DNA of 64,000 bases from positions 8,377,486 through 8,441,485 of the forward strand of contig NZ_CP022161.1 of assembly GCF_002214185.1 (NCBI RefSeq), read 5' to 3'. This stretch comes from Streptomyces capitiformicae (GTDB taxonomy: Bacteria; Actinomycetota; Actinomycetes; Streptomycetales; Streptomycetaceae). Numbering within the stretch: the stretch's first letter is position 1; each line of letters begins with the position of its first letter. Both the position numbers and the translations under genes were made by a program. A model generated the notes under the pieces. It was not told where the DNA came from, did not search any database, and was given only the letters and a program-made list of their open reading frames with translations. This document shows, in pieces, positions 16,422 to 25,022 of the stretch.

Positions 16422-18437
16422 ATGACACAGCTGATCGACAAGCGGGATCTGCAGTACGACCGGCTCGCCCGGGTCCGGGGCGCCGAAGCGTTCCTCGCCC
16501 AGACCGATCGTGTGGCGGAGTCGGTGCACCACACCCTCATCGCCGACGACAGCAAGGTGAACCGCTTCACCGGGCACCTGACCGAGCTGCGGGTGGAGGG
16601 CGCACCGGCCGACCTCGCCGAACGGGCGGGCGCCGAGGCCGCCGACGGCGACTACATCGTCCGCGCCAAGGAGTACCTTTCCTCGGTCTCGGAGGCGATC
16701 GGCTTCGCCGCCGGAGAGCCCGCCGAGTTCGAGGCCGATCCGAAGGTGACGTCCACGAGCGGCGGCATGCGCGTGGTCAGCCTCCAGCAGACACTCAACG
16801 GCATCGACGTGTGGGGCATGGCTCCCAAGGTGTGGCTGCGCCAGGACGGCACGGTCGACAGAGTCGTCGGCGACACGGCGAGCGTGCCGAGCAATGTGCC
16901 CACGATGCCGGCGGTGCCGGTCGAGACGGCTCTGGCCGCCGGCGCCGCGAAGGCCGCCGAACCGGTCACGATCGACGGCCTCTTCGGCACCGACGAACTG
17001 CCGGCTCTGGACCTCTCGGAAGGCCTCCGCCGACTGAGCTCCCAGGCACGCAACGACCAGCCGATGACGTTCGACAAAGGCGCCTTCGACGAGGCGATCC
17101 CCGCGCGGCTCGTGTACTTCTACATGGGCGACACCGTCCGACTCGCCTGGTCGTTCAGGTTCTCGCGCGCGAAGGGAGCCGTGCAGTACCACGCGCTCGT
17201 GGAGGCCGACGAGAGAACGCCGGACAAGGCCGCGCCCCAGGTCCTCTACCTCCAGGACCTGACGAACCATGTCGTCGGAGGACTGGTGTTCCGGCAGAAC
17301 CCGGCCGAGACCGGGTACGCCCTGGCTTCCTTCCCGCTACCGCTGAGCGACTATCCGGTCGAACCGCCGCCCGAACCGCTGCCCGGGTTCCCCGGGCCAT
17401 GGGCCGAGCGGCAGAACGGGCAGGTGGCGACCGCGGGGAACAACGTGCACGCCGTCGACGGGGACACCGGTGAAAGCTTCAAGGTCGGCGTCGACACGTC
17501 GGGCAACGGGGTGTTCGCCCCGAACCCGGACACACCCGAGCAACTCGTCACCAACATCTTCTTCTTCTGCAACTACATGCACGACTTCTTCGTGATGCTC
17601 GACTTCACGGAGGAGCACGGCAACTTCCAGACCGTCAATTTCTCGGGCCTGGGCCACGGCGCCGACCCGGTCGTCGCCCTCGCGCATCCCGGCCCGGTCT
17701 TCGGGACGGCCAACATGCTCACGCCCCCCGACGGTCGGGCGGCGGAGATGAACATGGGGCTGGTCGCCGGCACCGGACGGCACACGGCCAACGACGCACA
17801 CGTCGTCTTCCACGAGTTCACGCACGGTGTGACCAACCGGCTGGTCGGCGGCCTGCATGATGCCAACGGTCTGCGCGAGGACCAGTCCCGGGCGATGGGC
17901 GAGGGCTGGTCGGACTACTTCGCACTCACCATCCCCAACTTCTTCCGGGAGCGGGAGCACATCGTCGTCGGCGCCTGGGTCGTCGACGACCCGGGCGGCA
18001 TCCGCCAGCGGCCGTACGACGACCGCTACCCCGGTGGCTTCGGGGACATCGGGCAGGCCAAGGGCGGGCTCGACTACACGAGGATCCACAATGTCGGCGA
18101 GATCTGGTGCGCCGCGCTCATGGAGATGACCCGCCGGATCAGCGCGGAACTCGGCAGCAAGGAGCGCGGCTACCGGGTCGCCTGGCAGGCCGTCGTCGAC
18201 GGGCTGAAACTTACCCCGAAGAACCCGTCGTTCCTCACCGCCCGTGGCGCGATCCTGCGGGCCCTGAAGGACCTCAAGGGCACGGCGTTCACCGAGGCCG
18301 AGTACCCCGAGGTCCGCAAGGCGGCCTGGGGTTCCTTCGCCCGCTACGGCATGGGCTTCGACGCCTTCTGCCCCAACGCGTCCTTCTTCGGCTGCCGGGC
18401 CGGTATCCAGCTGCCCCCGGCCGGACACGAGGACTGA
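16422..18437 (+). CDS. M36 (fungalysin-type) metallopeptidase lacking a signal peptide
   Basis: 671 residues. The N-terminal half is an FTP-like propeptide/inhibitory region (GMRVVSLQQTLNGIDVWG, residues about 100-125). The catalytic domain contains H464-E-F-T-H468 and downstream E494 in GEGWSDYFAL, the third zinc ligand; GGLHDANGLREDQS between them is typical of M36. Fungalysins are normally secreted, but the N-terminus MTQLIDKRDLQYDRL is hydrophilic, so export by Sec or Tat is not evident. ATG 16422 follows aggag by 8 bases, and no upstream extension encodes a signal. It pairs with the HAD-M28 peptidase; a peptide-processing role is plausible but unproven. The stop codon lies inside a 26-bp tandem repeat. 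Confidence 0.85.
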   Translation: MTQLIDKRDLQYDRLARVRGAEAFLAQTDRVAESVHHTLIADDSKVNRFTGHLTELRVEGAPADLAERAGAEAADGDYIVRAKEYLSSVSEAIGFAAGEPAEFEADPKVTSTSGGMRVVSLQQTLNGIDVWGMAPKVWLRQDGTVDRVVGDTASVPSNVPTMPAVPVETALAAGAAKAAEPVTIDGLFGTDELPALDLSEGLRRLSSQARNDQPMTFDKGAFDEAIPARLVYFYMGDTVRLAWSFRFSRAKGAVQYHALVEADERTPDKAAPQVLYLQDLTNHVVGGLVFRQNPAETGYALASFPLPLSDYPVEPPPEPLPGFPGPWAERQNGQVATAGNNVHAVDGDTGESFKVGVDTSGNGVFAPNPDTPEQLVTNIFFFCNYMHDFFVMLDFTEEHGNFQTVNFSGLGHGADPVVALAHPGPVFGTANMLTPPDGRAAEMNMGLVAGTGRHTANDAHVVFHEFTHGVTNRLVGGLHDANGLREDQSRAMGEGWSDYFALTIPNFFREREHIVVGAWVVDDPGGIRQRPYDDRYPGGFGDIGQAKGGLDYTRIHNVGEIWCAALMEMTRRISAELGSKERGYRVAWQAVVDGLKLTPKNPSFLTARGAILRALKDLKGTAFTEAEYPEVRKAAWGSFARYGMGFDAFCPNASFFGCRAGIQLPPAGHED

Positions 18438-18552
18438 GGCCCCCGGCCGGACACGAGGACTGAGGCGGTCTGTCGGACACGAGGACTGAGGCGGTCTGTC
18501 GGACACGAGGACTGAGGCGGTCTGTCGGACACGAGGACCGAGGCGGTTCAGC
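18423..18552. repeat. five tandem 26-bp repeats spanning two convergent stop codons
   Basis: Units begin at 18423, 18449, 18475, 18501 and 18527, each starting ggacacgaggac(t/c)gaggc. Unit 1 contains the M36 stop (18435-18437) and unit 5 the polyprenyl synthase stop (18548-18550). The middle three are virtually identical. The whole intergenic space is made of this repeat. Confidence 0.9.
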
Positions 18553-19597
18553 TGTCCCGCTCCACCATGTAGTACGGCAGGTCGAGCAGGAACTGCTTGT
18601 CCTCGGAGTCGGGATTGTCGTCGAACGCCTTGAGCGCCTCCCTGTGAGCCTCGTCGGCGAGGGCCCTCGCCCTCGCCCGTACGGTCTCGACGCAGCCCGA
18701 CGCGAGCAGTTCGTCGCGTACCCACCGCACCTCGTCCTCGGTGCGGGCGGCACGGGTCCTGCCCAGGAAGCGCTCCATCCGCGCCCGCTGGGCGGCGGTA
18801 CAGCGGCGCATGTATTCGATGAGGACGAGCGTGCGCTTGCCCTCCCGGAGATCCCCGGAGATCTCCTTGCCGTACCGCGAGTAGTGGCCGGTCAGGTTGA
18901 GCAGGTCGTCCTGGATCTGGAACGCGGCACCGAGGTAGCAGCCGTAGCGGTCGAAACGGGCCGTCGCCCTGTGCTTGCCCTCGGCCACGAGGGCGCCGAC
19001 GCGACAAGGGTGGATACACGTGTACCAGGACGACTTCTTCATGCACATCCGGTAGTAGTCGTCGTCGACCAGGTCGCAGGCGTTGTTCCGGATCCAGCCG
19101 ACTTCGATCGCCTGCCCTTCCAGCGAATGGCGCATCATCAGCGCGGATTCCTGGAGGATCGCCCACGCGAGGTTGGGTCCGAGTGCCCACCGGTTGGCCA
19201 TCAGGTGCTGCAGCGCCAGAAGATTGGTCGCGCTGCCGACGTTGACCGCGACCCCGAGGCCGTACTCGGCGGGCAGCGTCGGCGCCCCGCGGCGCATCTC
19301 GCTGCCGTCCTGTACGTCGTCGAGGATGAGGAACGCGTTGTGGGTGAGCTCGATGGCGACCGCCGAGTCGATCGCCTTCTCGATGTCGCCGCCGAGCGCC
19401 CGACACACCGCCAGGCACAGCGCCGGGCGCAGACCCTTGCCGGATCGGCTGGGGTAGTCGCGCACGAGGCTGTACAGCTCGTCCTCCGCCGAGTCCGGAA
19501 TGTCCGACAGCAGCCGCGCCATCGTGAGGTCGCGGTAGCGCGTGAGAACGGATTCCACGGCTGAGGGGCCGAGGCCCACGCCCGGTTCGGCGGTCAT
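18548..19597 (-). CDS. polyprenyl diphosphate synthase with eukaryote-like second Asp motif
   Basis: 349 residues, class I trans-isoprenyl diphosphate synthase. The first aspartate-rich motif is D93-D-V-Q-D97 in LILDDVQDGSEMRRG; the second is D230-D-L-L-N234 in FQIQDDLLNLTG, with Asn replacing the last Asp, a pattern I associate with eukaryotic-type GGPP synthases. SGKGLRP (about 52-58) binds IPP. ATG 19597 has gaggggg 7 bases upstream; a GTG/ATG 14 codons earlier would overlap the upstream gene. Product chain length (C15-C25) cannot be fixed by eye. It forms an operon with the preceding 158-residue protein and converges on the M36 gene. No terpene synthase is in the window. Confidence 0.88.
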   Translation of the reverse strand: MTAEPGVGLGPSAVESVLTRYRDLTMARLLSDIPDSAEDELYSLVRDYPSRSGKGLRPALCLAVCRALGGDIEKAIDSAVAIELTHNAFLILDDVQDGSEMRRGAPTLPAEYGLGVAVNVGSATNLLALQHLMANRWALGPNLAWAILQESALMMRHSLEGQAIEVGWIRNNACDLVDDDYYRMCMKKSSWYTCIHPCRVGALVAEGKHRATARFDRYGCYLGAAFQIQDDLLNLTGHYSRYGKEISGDLREGKRTLVLIEYMRRCTAAQRARMERFLGRTRAARTEDEVRWVRDELLASGCVETVRARARALADEAHREALKAFDDNPDSEDKQFLLDLPYYMVERDS

Positions 19598-19610
19598 GGA
19601 TCGGCCCCCC

Positions 19611-20087
19611 TCAGGCGCTGGGGCGCGGTGGTTCGTCACCGGAATCCGACGCCGGCGTGTCGCCGTCGTCGGTGAGCGGCGTGGGGCCCGCGGGTGGCGG
19701 CGTGGTGAAGCCCAGGTTCGCCAGGGTCCTGGCGGTCGCGGGCGTGTTCTCGACGAGGTTCATCGTGGTGTCGACCACGTCGTGCGCGTCGGTGGCCATC
19801 CGCGACACCAGCGACTGGACCTCGTTGGTCTTGAGTTCGGAGAACATCTCGGCGGCCATCGCGATGAGGTCGTGCACGTCCTTGCGGACCCGGCTGCTCA
19901 ACAGCTGGAACTCGTTGGGGTCGACCTTCTTCGTTGTCGCGTACTTCTTCTGCATGGCCGTGGCGCGACCCGAGCCGTCGGTCAGCTCCTGCTGGAGAAT
20001 CGTCGCTGCCTGCTTGACCACCTGAGAGACCGCGCGAGACAGCTCAAGGCGCTCCGGGTCGACTCGGTTGAGGTGCTCGTCGGGCAT
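19611..20087 (-). CDS. helical protein of unknown function upstream of polyprenyl synthase
   Basis: 158 residues, not recognised. Residues 10-115 are predicted helical with heptad-like spacing (RLELSRAVSQVVKQAATILQ, SRVRKDVHDLIAMAAEMFSE); the C-terminal 40 residues are Pro/Asp/Gly-rich and probably disordered. No membrane segments or signal peptide. ATG 20087 has gaggag 6 bases upstream, and an AT-rich promoter-like stretch (cataattagtacattt) precedes it. The 13-base gap to the synthase start indicates co-transcription, so it may assist the synthase or belong to the same product pathway. Confidence 0.75.
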   Translation of the reverse strand: MPDEHLNRVDPERLELSRAVSQVVKQAATILQQELTDGSGRATAMQKKYATTKKVDPNEFQLLSSRVRKDVHDLIAMAAEMFSELKTNEVQSLVSRMATDAHDVVDTTMNLVENTPATARTLANLGFTTPPPAGPTPLTDDGDTPASDSGDEPPRPSA

Positions 20088-20186
20088 GCGATCTCCTCAC
20101 GCAGAGAAATGTACTAATTATGGTGATATGCGTGATCGTAATGGAGACCGTCGGTGAGCCCGTGCAGCAAACCGCCGTGATCAACC

Positions 20187-20429
20187 TCAGTACCCCTGGT
20201 AGCCGTCGCGGTGATGGCGGTGCCGGTCATCGTCGATGACGGGCGTCGCGGGCGGCACCACGACGCGCCTCCGCCTGGCGATGCTGCTGAACGTCGCGAC
20301 TCCGATGAGTCCGACGATCATGAAGATGACGCCGACCAGGTCGAGGTTGACCCCTTGCATGTCCCAGTCGGTGGCGAACGTGAGGATGGCCCCCACGGCG
20401 ATCAGAATGATGCACCCGCCCAGGCCCAT
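20187..20429 (-). CDS. small two-helix membrane protein (DUF6458-like)
   Basis: 80 residues: MGLGGCIILIAVGAILTFATD gives the first membrane helix, LVGVIFMIVGLIGVATFSSI the second, and an Arg/His-rich tail (ARRRRVVVPP, DDRHRHHRDGYQGY) is cytoplasmic. ATG 20429 follows gggaggga. This matches the common actinobacterial DUF6458 family, function unknown. Confidence 0.8.
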   Translation of the reverse strand: MGLGGCIILIAVGAILTFATDWDMQGVNLDLVGVIFMIVGLIGVATFSSIARRRRVVVPPATPVIDDDRHRHHRDGYQGY

Positions 20430-20563
20430 GAGTGTTCCCTCCCAGTCCGGTTGGGTCGGCCGGTCGTTCCGGTCGTTCGGTCCTTCCGGTCGGTTCCGGG
20501 TACCCGGACGGGGCTGTCCGTAACTGGGCGACAGGGGCCCAGCCCATGGGACCAGCCGCGGGC

Positions 20564-21862
20564 CTAGCCCTCCAGGAACGCCGCCAGCGCGTTCGCCAGG
20601 AGGTACGGGTCCTTGGCGCCGCACAGTTCGCGGGCGCTGTGCATGGAGAGGATGGCGACGCCGATGTCGACGGTACGGATGCCGTGCCGGGCGGCGGTGA
20701 TCGGGCCGATGGTGGTGCCGCAGGGCATGGAGTTGTTGGAGACGAAGGTCTGCAAGGGCACGCCGGCCCGCTCGCAGGCGGCGGCGAAGATCGCGCGGCC
20801 CGAACCGTCCGTGGCATAGCGGTTGTTGACGTTGACCTTGAGGATCGGGCCTTCGTCGGCGCGGGGGTGGTGCGTCGGGTCGTGGCGCTCCGCGTAGTTG
20901 GGGTGGACGGCGTGACCGGTGTCCGAGGAGAGGCAGACCGTACCGGCGAAGGCGCGCGCCCGGTCCTCGTACGAGCCGCCGCGGGCGAATACCGAGCGCT
21001 CCAGTACGCCGCCGAGGAGCGGCCCGTCGGCGCCGGTGTCGCTCTGCGAGCCGTTCTCCTCGTGGTCGAAGGCGGCGAGGACGGGGATGTGGGGGAGTTC
21101 GTCGCCGGAGGTGGCGACGGCGGCGAGCGCGGCCGTACCGGCGTGCACGGAGAGGAGGTTGTCCATGCGGGGACCGGCGAGGAGTTCCTTGTCGCGTCCC
21201 AGGTACGCGGGCGGTTCGACGGAGTGGGTCATCAGGTCCCAGCCGGTGACCTCGCCCTTGGGGAGGCCCGACTCCTCCTCCAGGAAGGCGATCAGGTCGC
21301 CGTCGCGGACGTCGTCGCCCAGGCCCCAGATGGGCTGGAGGTGACGCTGCTTGTCGAGTTTGAGGCCCTCGGAGCTGACCGTGCGGTCGAGGTGGATGGC
21401 CAGTTGGGGGACGCGGAGGAGGGGCCTGTCGATGTTGACCAGGCGGCTGGTGCCGTCACGCAGGGAGAGACGGCCGGCGAGGCCGAGGTCGCGGTCCAGC
21501 CAGGAGTTGAGCAGCGGGCCGCCGTAGATCTCGACGGAGACCTGGCGCCAGCCGTGCGCTGCGCTGTCCGGGCGGGGTTTGACGCGCAGGTTGGGGGAGT
21601 CGGTGTGGGCGCCGACAATGCGGAACGGGGTGTGCGGGGTGGCGCCCTCCGGCACGTACCAGGCGATGATCGCGCCGCCGCGCAGCACGTACTTGCCGCC
21701 CAGGGTGCCGTCCCATGCGTCGGTCTCCGAGACCTGTCGGAAGCCGGCCTTCTCCAGCCGTTCCGCGGCGCTCGCCACCGCGTGGTACGGGGACGGGCTG
21801 GCCGCCAGGAAGGTCATGAGGTCGTCGGTGTGGCCGCGATCGAAGCGTGGGGGTGTGCGCAT
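20564..21862 (-). CDS. M18 family aspartyl-type aminopeptidase
   Basis: 432 residues, dinuclear zinc aminopeptidase removing N-terminal acidic residues. Ligand segments are readable: GAHTDSPNLRVKP (first His), AAFDHEENGSQSDTGADG (bridging Asp and the Glu-Glu catalytic pair) and SSDTGHAVHPNYAERHD near residue 320. The C-terminus LAAFLEG is normal. ATG 21862 (MRTPPRFDRGHTDD) is preferred; GTG three codons upstream is also possible. No signal peptide, so cytosolic. Confidence 0.92.
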   Translation of the reverse strand: MRTPPRFDRGHTDDLMTFLAASPSPYHAVASAAERLEKAGFRQVSETDAWDGTLGGKYVLRGGAIIAWYVPEGATPHTPFRIVGAHTDSPNLRVKPRPDSAAHGWRQVSVEIYGGPLLNSWLDRDLGLAGRLSLRDGTSRLVNIDRPLLRVPQLAIHLDRTVSSEGLKLDKQRHLQPIWGLGDDVRDGDLIAFLEEESGLPKGEVTGWDLMTHSVEPPAYLGRDKELLAGPRMDNLLSVHAGTAALAAVATSGDELPHIPVLAAFDHEENGSQSDTGADGPLLGGVLERSVFARGGSYEDRARAFAGTVCLSSDTGHAVHPNYAERHDPTHHPRADEGPILKVNVNNRYATDGSGRAIFAAACERAGVPLQTFVSNNSMPCGTTIGPITAARHGIRTVDIGVAILSMHSARELCGAKDPYLLANALAAFLEG

Positions 21863-22376
21863 GGGGTTCACCTTAACGACGTACGAGGGCCCGCTCCGGG
21901 GGTTGGGAACTGCTCGCCGGGCAGCATGCGGGAGGTCGTGTTGGCTCGCTCGTGTGATGGGCCGTTCCCGGGCTTGTGGGGGGCTGGGCCGTTCGGGCTA
22001 CGGTGAGCGTGCGATCTGGGACGCCGGGTATGGCGTCGGCGTGCGGGGCCCCCGCTCCACCGGAGTGATGGTTCGGGGCCTCCCCGTCGCCTCTGGCCTT
22101 ATCCATATGCCCAGGTTGTGAGGGCAGCGTTCATCAGCGGCCTCCGGCCGCGGAGACCTCCTGGGATCGGACCACGGACAGGATCCGTGTCGCCGCCCCG
22201 GGGTCGAGCATGCCGGGGACCAGCTCGCCCAAGACCGTTCGGGGCGCGCGGCTGAGCGGACTCACTTCTGCTCAGTCTTCAGGAACGGTTGGGAGCGGGT
22301 CCTCGCCCGCAGGTGGGACAGGTGGGTGGGCAGCCGGCCCGGCGGCGCGGCTGCCCCCAGCTTCAGCCAGCGGCTG
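21863..22376. other. 514-bp gap between M18 and acyl-CoA dehydrogenase genes
   Basis: It holds the M18 promoter region (minus strand) and the 3' flank of the acyl-CoA dehydrogenase gene. The only coding-like stretch is the small ORF at 22134-22265. No RNA gene or strong hairpin noticed. Confidence 0.5.
22134..22265 (-). CDS. possible 43-residue ORF or gene fragment
   Basis: A GTG start (22265) opens a frame with strong GC3 bias reading MSPLSRAPRTVLGELVPGML and ending SVVRSQEVSAAGGR. The composition looks like the helical C-terminus of a larger actinobacterial protein. No Shine-Dalgarno is convincing, so a fragment of a lost gene is as likely as a real small protein. Confidence 0.3.
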   Translation of the reverse strand: MSPLSRAPRTVLGELVPGMLDPGAATRILSVVRSQEVSAAGGR

Positions 22377-24203
22377 TTAGAACGCCGCCTCGTCCAGTTC
22401 CATCAGGTCCAGGTCGACGGTCTCGGAGATCTTGCGGGCCAGGGTGACGCCCGGGAGGACGTTGGCGGCGAAGAACTTCGCGGCCGCGATCTTGCCGGTG
22501 TAGAACGCCTTGTCCTTGGCGGAGGCGTTCGGCAGCTTCTCGGCGGCGACCGCGGCACCCTTGAGCAGCAGGTAGCCGACGATGACGTCACCGGAGGCCA
22601 GCAGCAGACGCGTGGTGTTCAGGCCCACTTTGTAGATGTTCTTGACGTCCTGCTCGGTGGCGGCGAGGTCGGTCAGCATCAGGCCGACGATGGCCTCCAG
22701 CTCGACCGCGGCCTTGGCGAGGTGCTCACGGGCACCGGCCAGCTGCTCGCCGCCCTCACCGAGCGCCAGGAACTTCTTGATCTCCTCGGCGAGGGAGTTC
22801 AGTGCGGCTCCCTGGTTGCGGACGATCTTCCGGAAGAAGAAGTCCTGGCCCTGGATCGCCGTGGTGCCCTCGTACAGGGTGTCGATCTTGGCGTCGCGGA
22901 TGTACTGCTCGATCGGGTACTCCTGCAGGAAGCCGGAGCCGCCGAAGGTCTGCAGCGACTGGGCGAGCTGCTCGTAGCCCTTCTCGGAGCCGTAGCCCTT
23001 GACGATGGGCAGGAGCAGGTCGTTCAGCGCGTGCAGGGCCGAGACGTCCTCGCCCGCCGCCTCCTTGACCGCGATCTCGTCCTGGATGGACGCGGTGTAG
23101 AGGACGAGCGCGCGCATGCCCTCCGCGTACGCCTTCTGCGTCATCAGCGAGCGGCGGACGTCGGGGTGGTGCGTGATGGTGACCTTGGGCGCGGTCTTGT
23201 CCATGAATTTGGCGAGATCGGGACCCTGGACGCGCTCCTTGGCGTACTCCAGCGCGTTCAGGTAACCGGTCGACAGCGTCGAGATCGCCTTCGTACCGAC
23301 CATCATCCGGGCGAACTCGATGATCCGGAACATCTGGCGGATGCCGTCGTGCTTGTCTCCGATCAGCCAGCCCTTGGCCGGGTGGCGGTCGCCGAAGGTC
23401 ATCTCGCAGGTGTTGGAGGCCTTCAGGCCCATCTTGTGCTCGACGTTGGTGGCGTAGACGCCGTTGCGCTCGCCCAGCTCGCCGGTCTCGAAGTCGAAGA
23501 GGTACTTCGGGACGAGGAAGAGGGACAGGCCCTTGGTGCCGGGGCCGTGGCCTTCGGGGCGGGCGAGGACGTAGTGGAGGATGTTCTCCTCCATGTCGTG
23601 CTCACCGGAGGTGATGAACCGCTTCACGCCCTCGATGTGCCAGGAGCCGTCCTCCTGCTGCACCGCCTTCGTACGGCCGGCACCCACATCCGAACCCGCG
23701 TCGGGCTCGGTGAGGACCATGGTCGAACCCCAGGTCCGCTCGACCGCGATCTGGGCGATCTTCTTCTGTACGTCGTTGCCCTCGTCGTAGAGGATCCCGG
23801 CGAACGCCGGGCCGGAGGAGTACATCCACACGGCCGGGTTGGCGCCGAGGATCAGCTCCGCGAACGACCAGATCAGGGAGGCGGGAGCGGTCGTACCGCC
23901 GATGCCCTCGGGCAGGCCGAGGCGCCAGTACTCCGACTCCATGAACGCTTTGTAGCTCTTCTTGAAGGAGGCCGGGACCGGAGCGGTGTTCGTCTCCGGG
24001 TCGAAGACCGGCGGGTTGCGGTCGGCGTCCGTGAAGGACTCCGCCAGCTCGTTCTCGGCGAGGCGGGTCAGCTCCTCCAGGATGCTCTTGGCCGTGTCCG
24101 TGTCCATCTCCGCGAACGGACCGGTGCCGTACAGCTTGTCGCGCCCGAGGACCTCGAAGAGGTTGAACTCGATGTCGCGGAGGTTCGACTTGTAGTGCCC
24201 CAT
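22377..24203 (-). CDS. acyl-CoA dehydrogenase, long-type (about 608 residues)
   Basis: FAD-dependent acyl-CoA dehydrogenase of the longer actinobacterial class with a C-terminal extension, like mycobacterial FadE5. Seen: the middle-domain FAD/substrate segment [12 protein letters not shown], the C-terminal helical domain, and the expected catalytic Glu in [19 protein letters not shown] 24203 ([20 protein letters not shown]) has ggag 8 bases upstream. It stands alone and faces an intergenic region with a short dyad (24290-24301) that may bind a TetR-type fatty-acid regulator. Probable role: first step of fatty-acid beta-oxidation. Confidence 0.92.
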   Translation of the reverse strand: MGHYKSNLRDIEFNLFEVLGRDKLYGTGPFAEMDTDTAKSILEELTRLAENELAESFTDADRNPPVFDPETNTAPVPASFKKSYKAFMESEYWRLGLPEGIGGTTAPASLIWSFAELILGANPAVWMYSSGPAFAGILYDEGNDVQKKIAQIAVERTWGSTMVLTEPDAGSDVGAGRTKAVQQEDGSWHIEGVKRFITSGEHDMEENILHYVLARPEGHGPGTKGLSLFLVPKYLFDFETGELGERNGVYATNVEHKMGLKASNTCEMTFGDRHPAKGWLIGDKHDGIRQMFRIIEFARMMVGTKAISTLSTGYLNALEYAKERVQGPDLAKFMDKTAPKVTITHHPDVRRSLMTQKAYAEGMRALVLYTASIQDEIAVKEAAGEDVSALHALNDLLLPIVKGYGSEKGYEQLAQSLQTFGGSGFLQEYPIEQYIRDAKIDTLYEGTTAIQGQDFFFRKIVRNQGAALNSLAEEIKKFLALGEGGEQLAGAREHLAKAAVELEAIVGLMLTDLAATEQDVKNIYKVGLNTTRLLLASGDVIVGYLLLKGAAVAAEKLPNASAKDKAFYTGKIAAAKFFAANVLPGVTLARKISETVDLDLMELDEAAF

Positions 24204-24289
24204 GGCGATGGCTCCGTAGAGAGATCGGCGAGGCACTGGATCCTCGCGCTAGTTCACATACCAACAAGTAGCTTCGATGTCGATGATGC

Positions 24290-24301
24290 TACCCATCGGT
24301 A
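24290..24301. promoter_or_regulatory. short dyad TACC-catc-GGTA upstream of acyl-CoA dehydrogenase
   Basis: tacccatcggta: 4-bp arms with 4-base centre, 87 bases upstream of the acyl-CoA dehydrogenase start, in the most AT-rich part of the divergent region (ggtaataagaag). Possible TetR-family operator; too short to be sure. Confidence 0.3.
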
Positions 24302-24351
24302 ATAAGAAGCAACCCCGATCGGGTCATCTGTGACTCGTTACGCTTTGCCGC

Positions 24352-24849
24352 ATGTACGGCTACGACCAGAGCGCTGGCACTCAGCAGCAGTACGCCCCGC
24401 CACCGCAGCAGCAGATGCCGGGCCAGCAGATGCCCGGCGGCCCGATGGGCGGCGGGTACGGGCAGCAGCCACCGCTGTACCCCGAGCCGTCACCGCCCTC
24501 GCTCGCGGACGCGGTGCGCGCCTTCACCACCGGTCAGATGGCCGCCGAGGACTTCCAGCAGGTCTTCGCGACGTCGAAGGTGTACTGCCCGCGCGGCGAC
24601 AATCCCGGGTTCCTGGCCCTGCACAACACCCAGCAGCCGGTGATCCCGATGTTCACCTCGCTCAAGGAGCTCCGCCGCTACGCCGGCAAGGAGTCCAAGT
24701 ACTTCGTCATCACCGGCGCTGAGGTGATCGACCTGCTGCCGACCGGCTATGGCTTCGTCCTCGACATGGAGGGCGAGCACCGCATGGTCTTCGACGCGAA
24801 GGCCGTGGAACAGATGGTGGAGTTCGCGATGCGGCGGATGTACGGGTAG
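24352..24849 (+). CDS. SseB-family protein with Gln/Pro/Gly-rich N-terminus
   Basis: 165 residues. The first 45 are low-complexity (QQQYAPPPQQQMPGQQMPGG), followed by an SseB N-terminal-type domain (about 50-160: FATSKVYCPRGDNPGFLALH, MFTSLKELRRYAGKESKYFV). The ATG at 24352 has no Shine-Dalgarno; tacgct 8 bases upstream could be a -10, so the mRNA may be leaderless. Family role unknown in actinomycetes (SseB was named from enteric rhodanese-enhancing protein); cytosolic. Confidence 0.75.
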   Translation: MYGYDQSAGTQQQYAPPPQQQMPGQQMPGGPMGGGYGQQPPLYPEPSPPSLADAVRAFTTGQMAAEDFQQVFATSKVYCPRGDNPGFLALHNTQQPVIPMFTSLKELRRYAGKESKYFVITGAEVIDLLPTGYGFVLDMEGEHRMVFDAKAVEQMVEFAMRRMYG

Positions 24850-25022
24850 CTCCGCTGGTTGGGCCGGGTCCGGATTCGGCCCGGTGGGCTGCGGTTTGCT
24901 GCGGGGTGCGGGTTGTGTGTGGGGCTCGCGCAGTTCCCCGCGCCCCTTTGCTTGGCTGCCGTGGGCCCTCACGGCTTTACTGAACTGTTTCTTCCGTTCA
25001 TTGGGTGGCCTACTGTGCCCCG

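Noticed and set aside
20432..22006. 524-residue plus-strand open frame opposite the M18 peptidase
   Set aside because: Antisense of the clearly identified M18 gene, with no motif.
24352..24720. Plus-strand 130-residue frame beginning at 24330 as a separate gene
   Set aside because: It overlaps the SseB-like gene in another frame, is Arg/Ala-rich shadow sequence, and has no family features.
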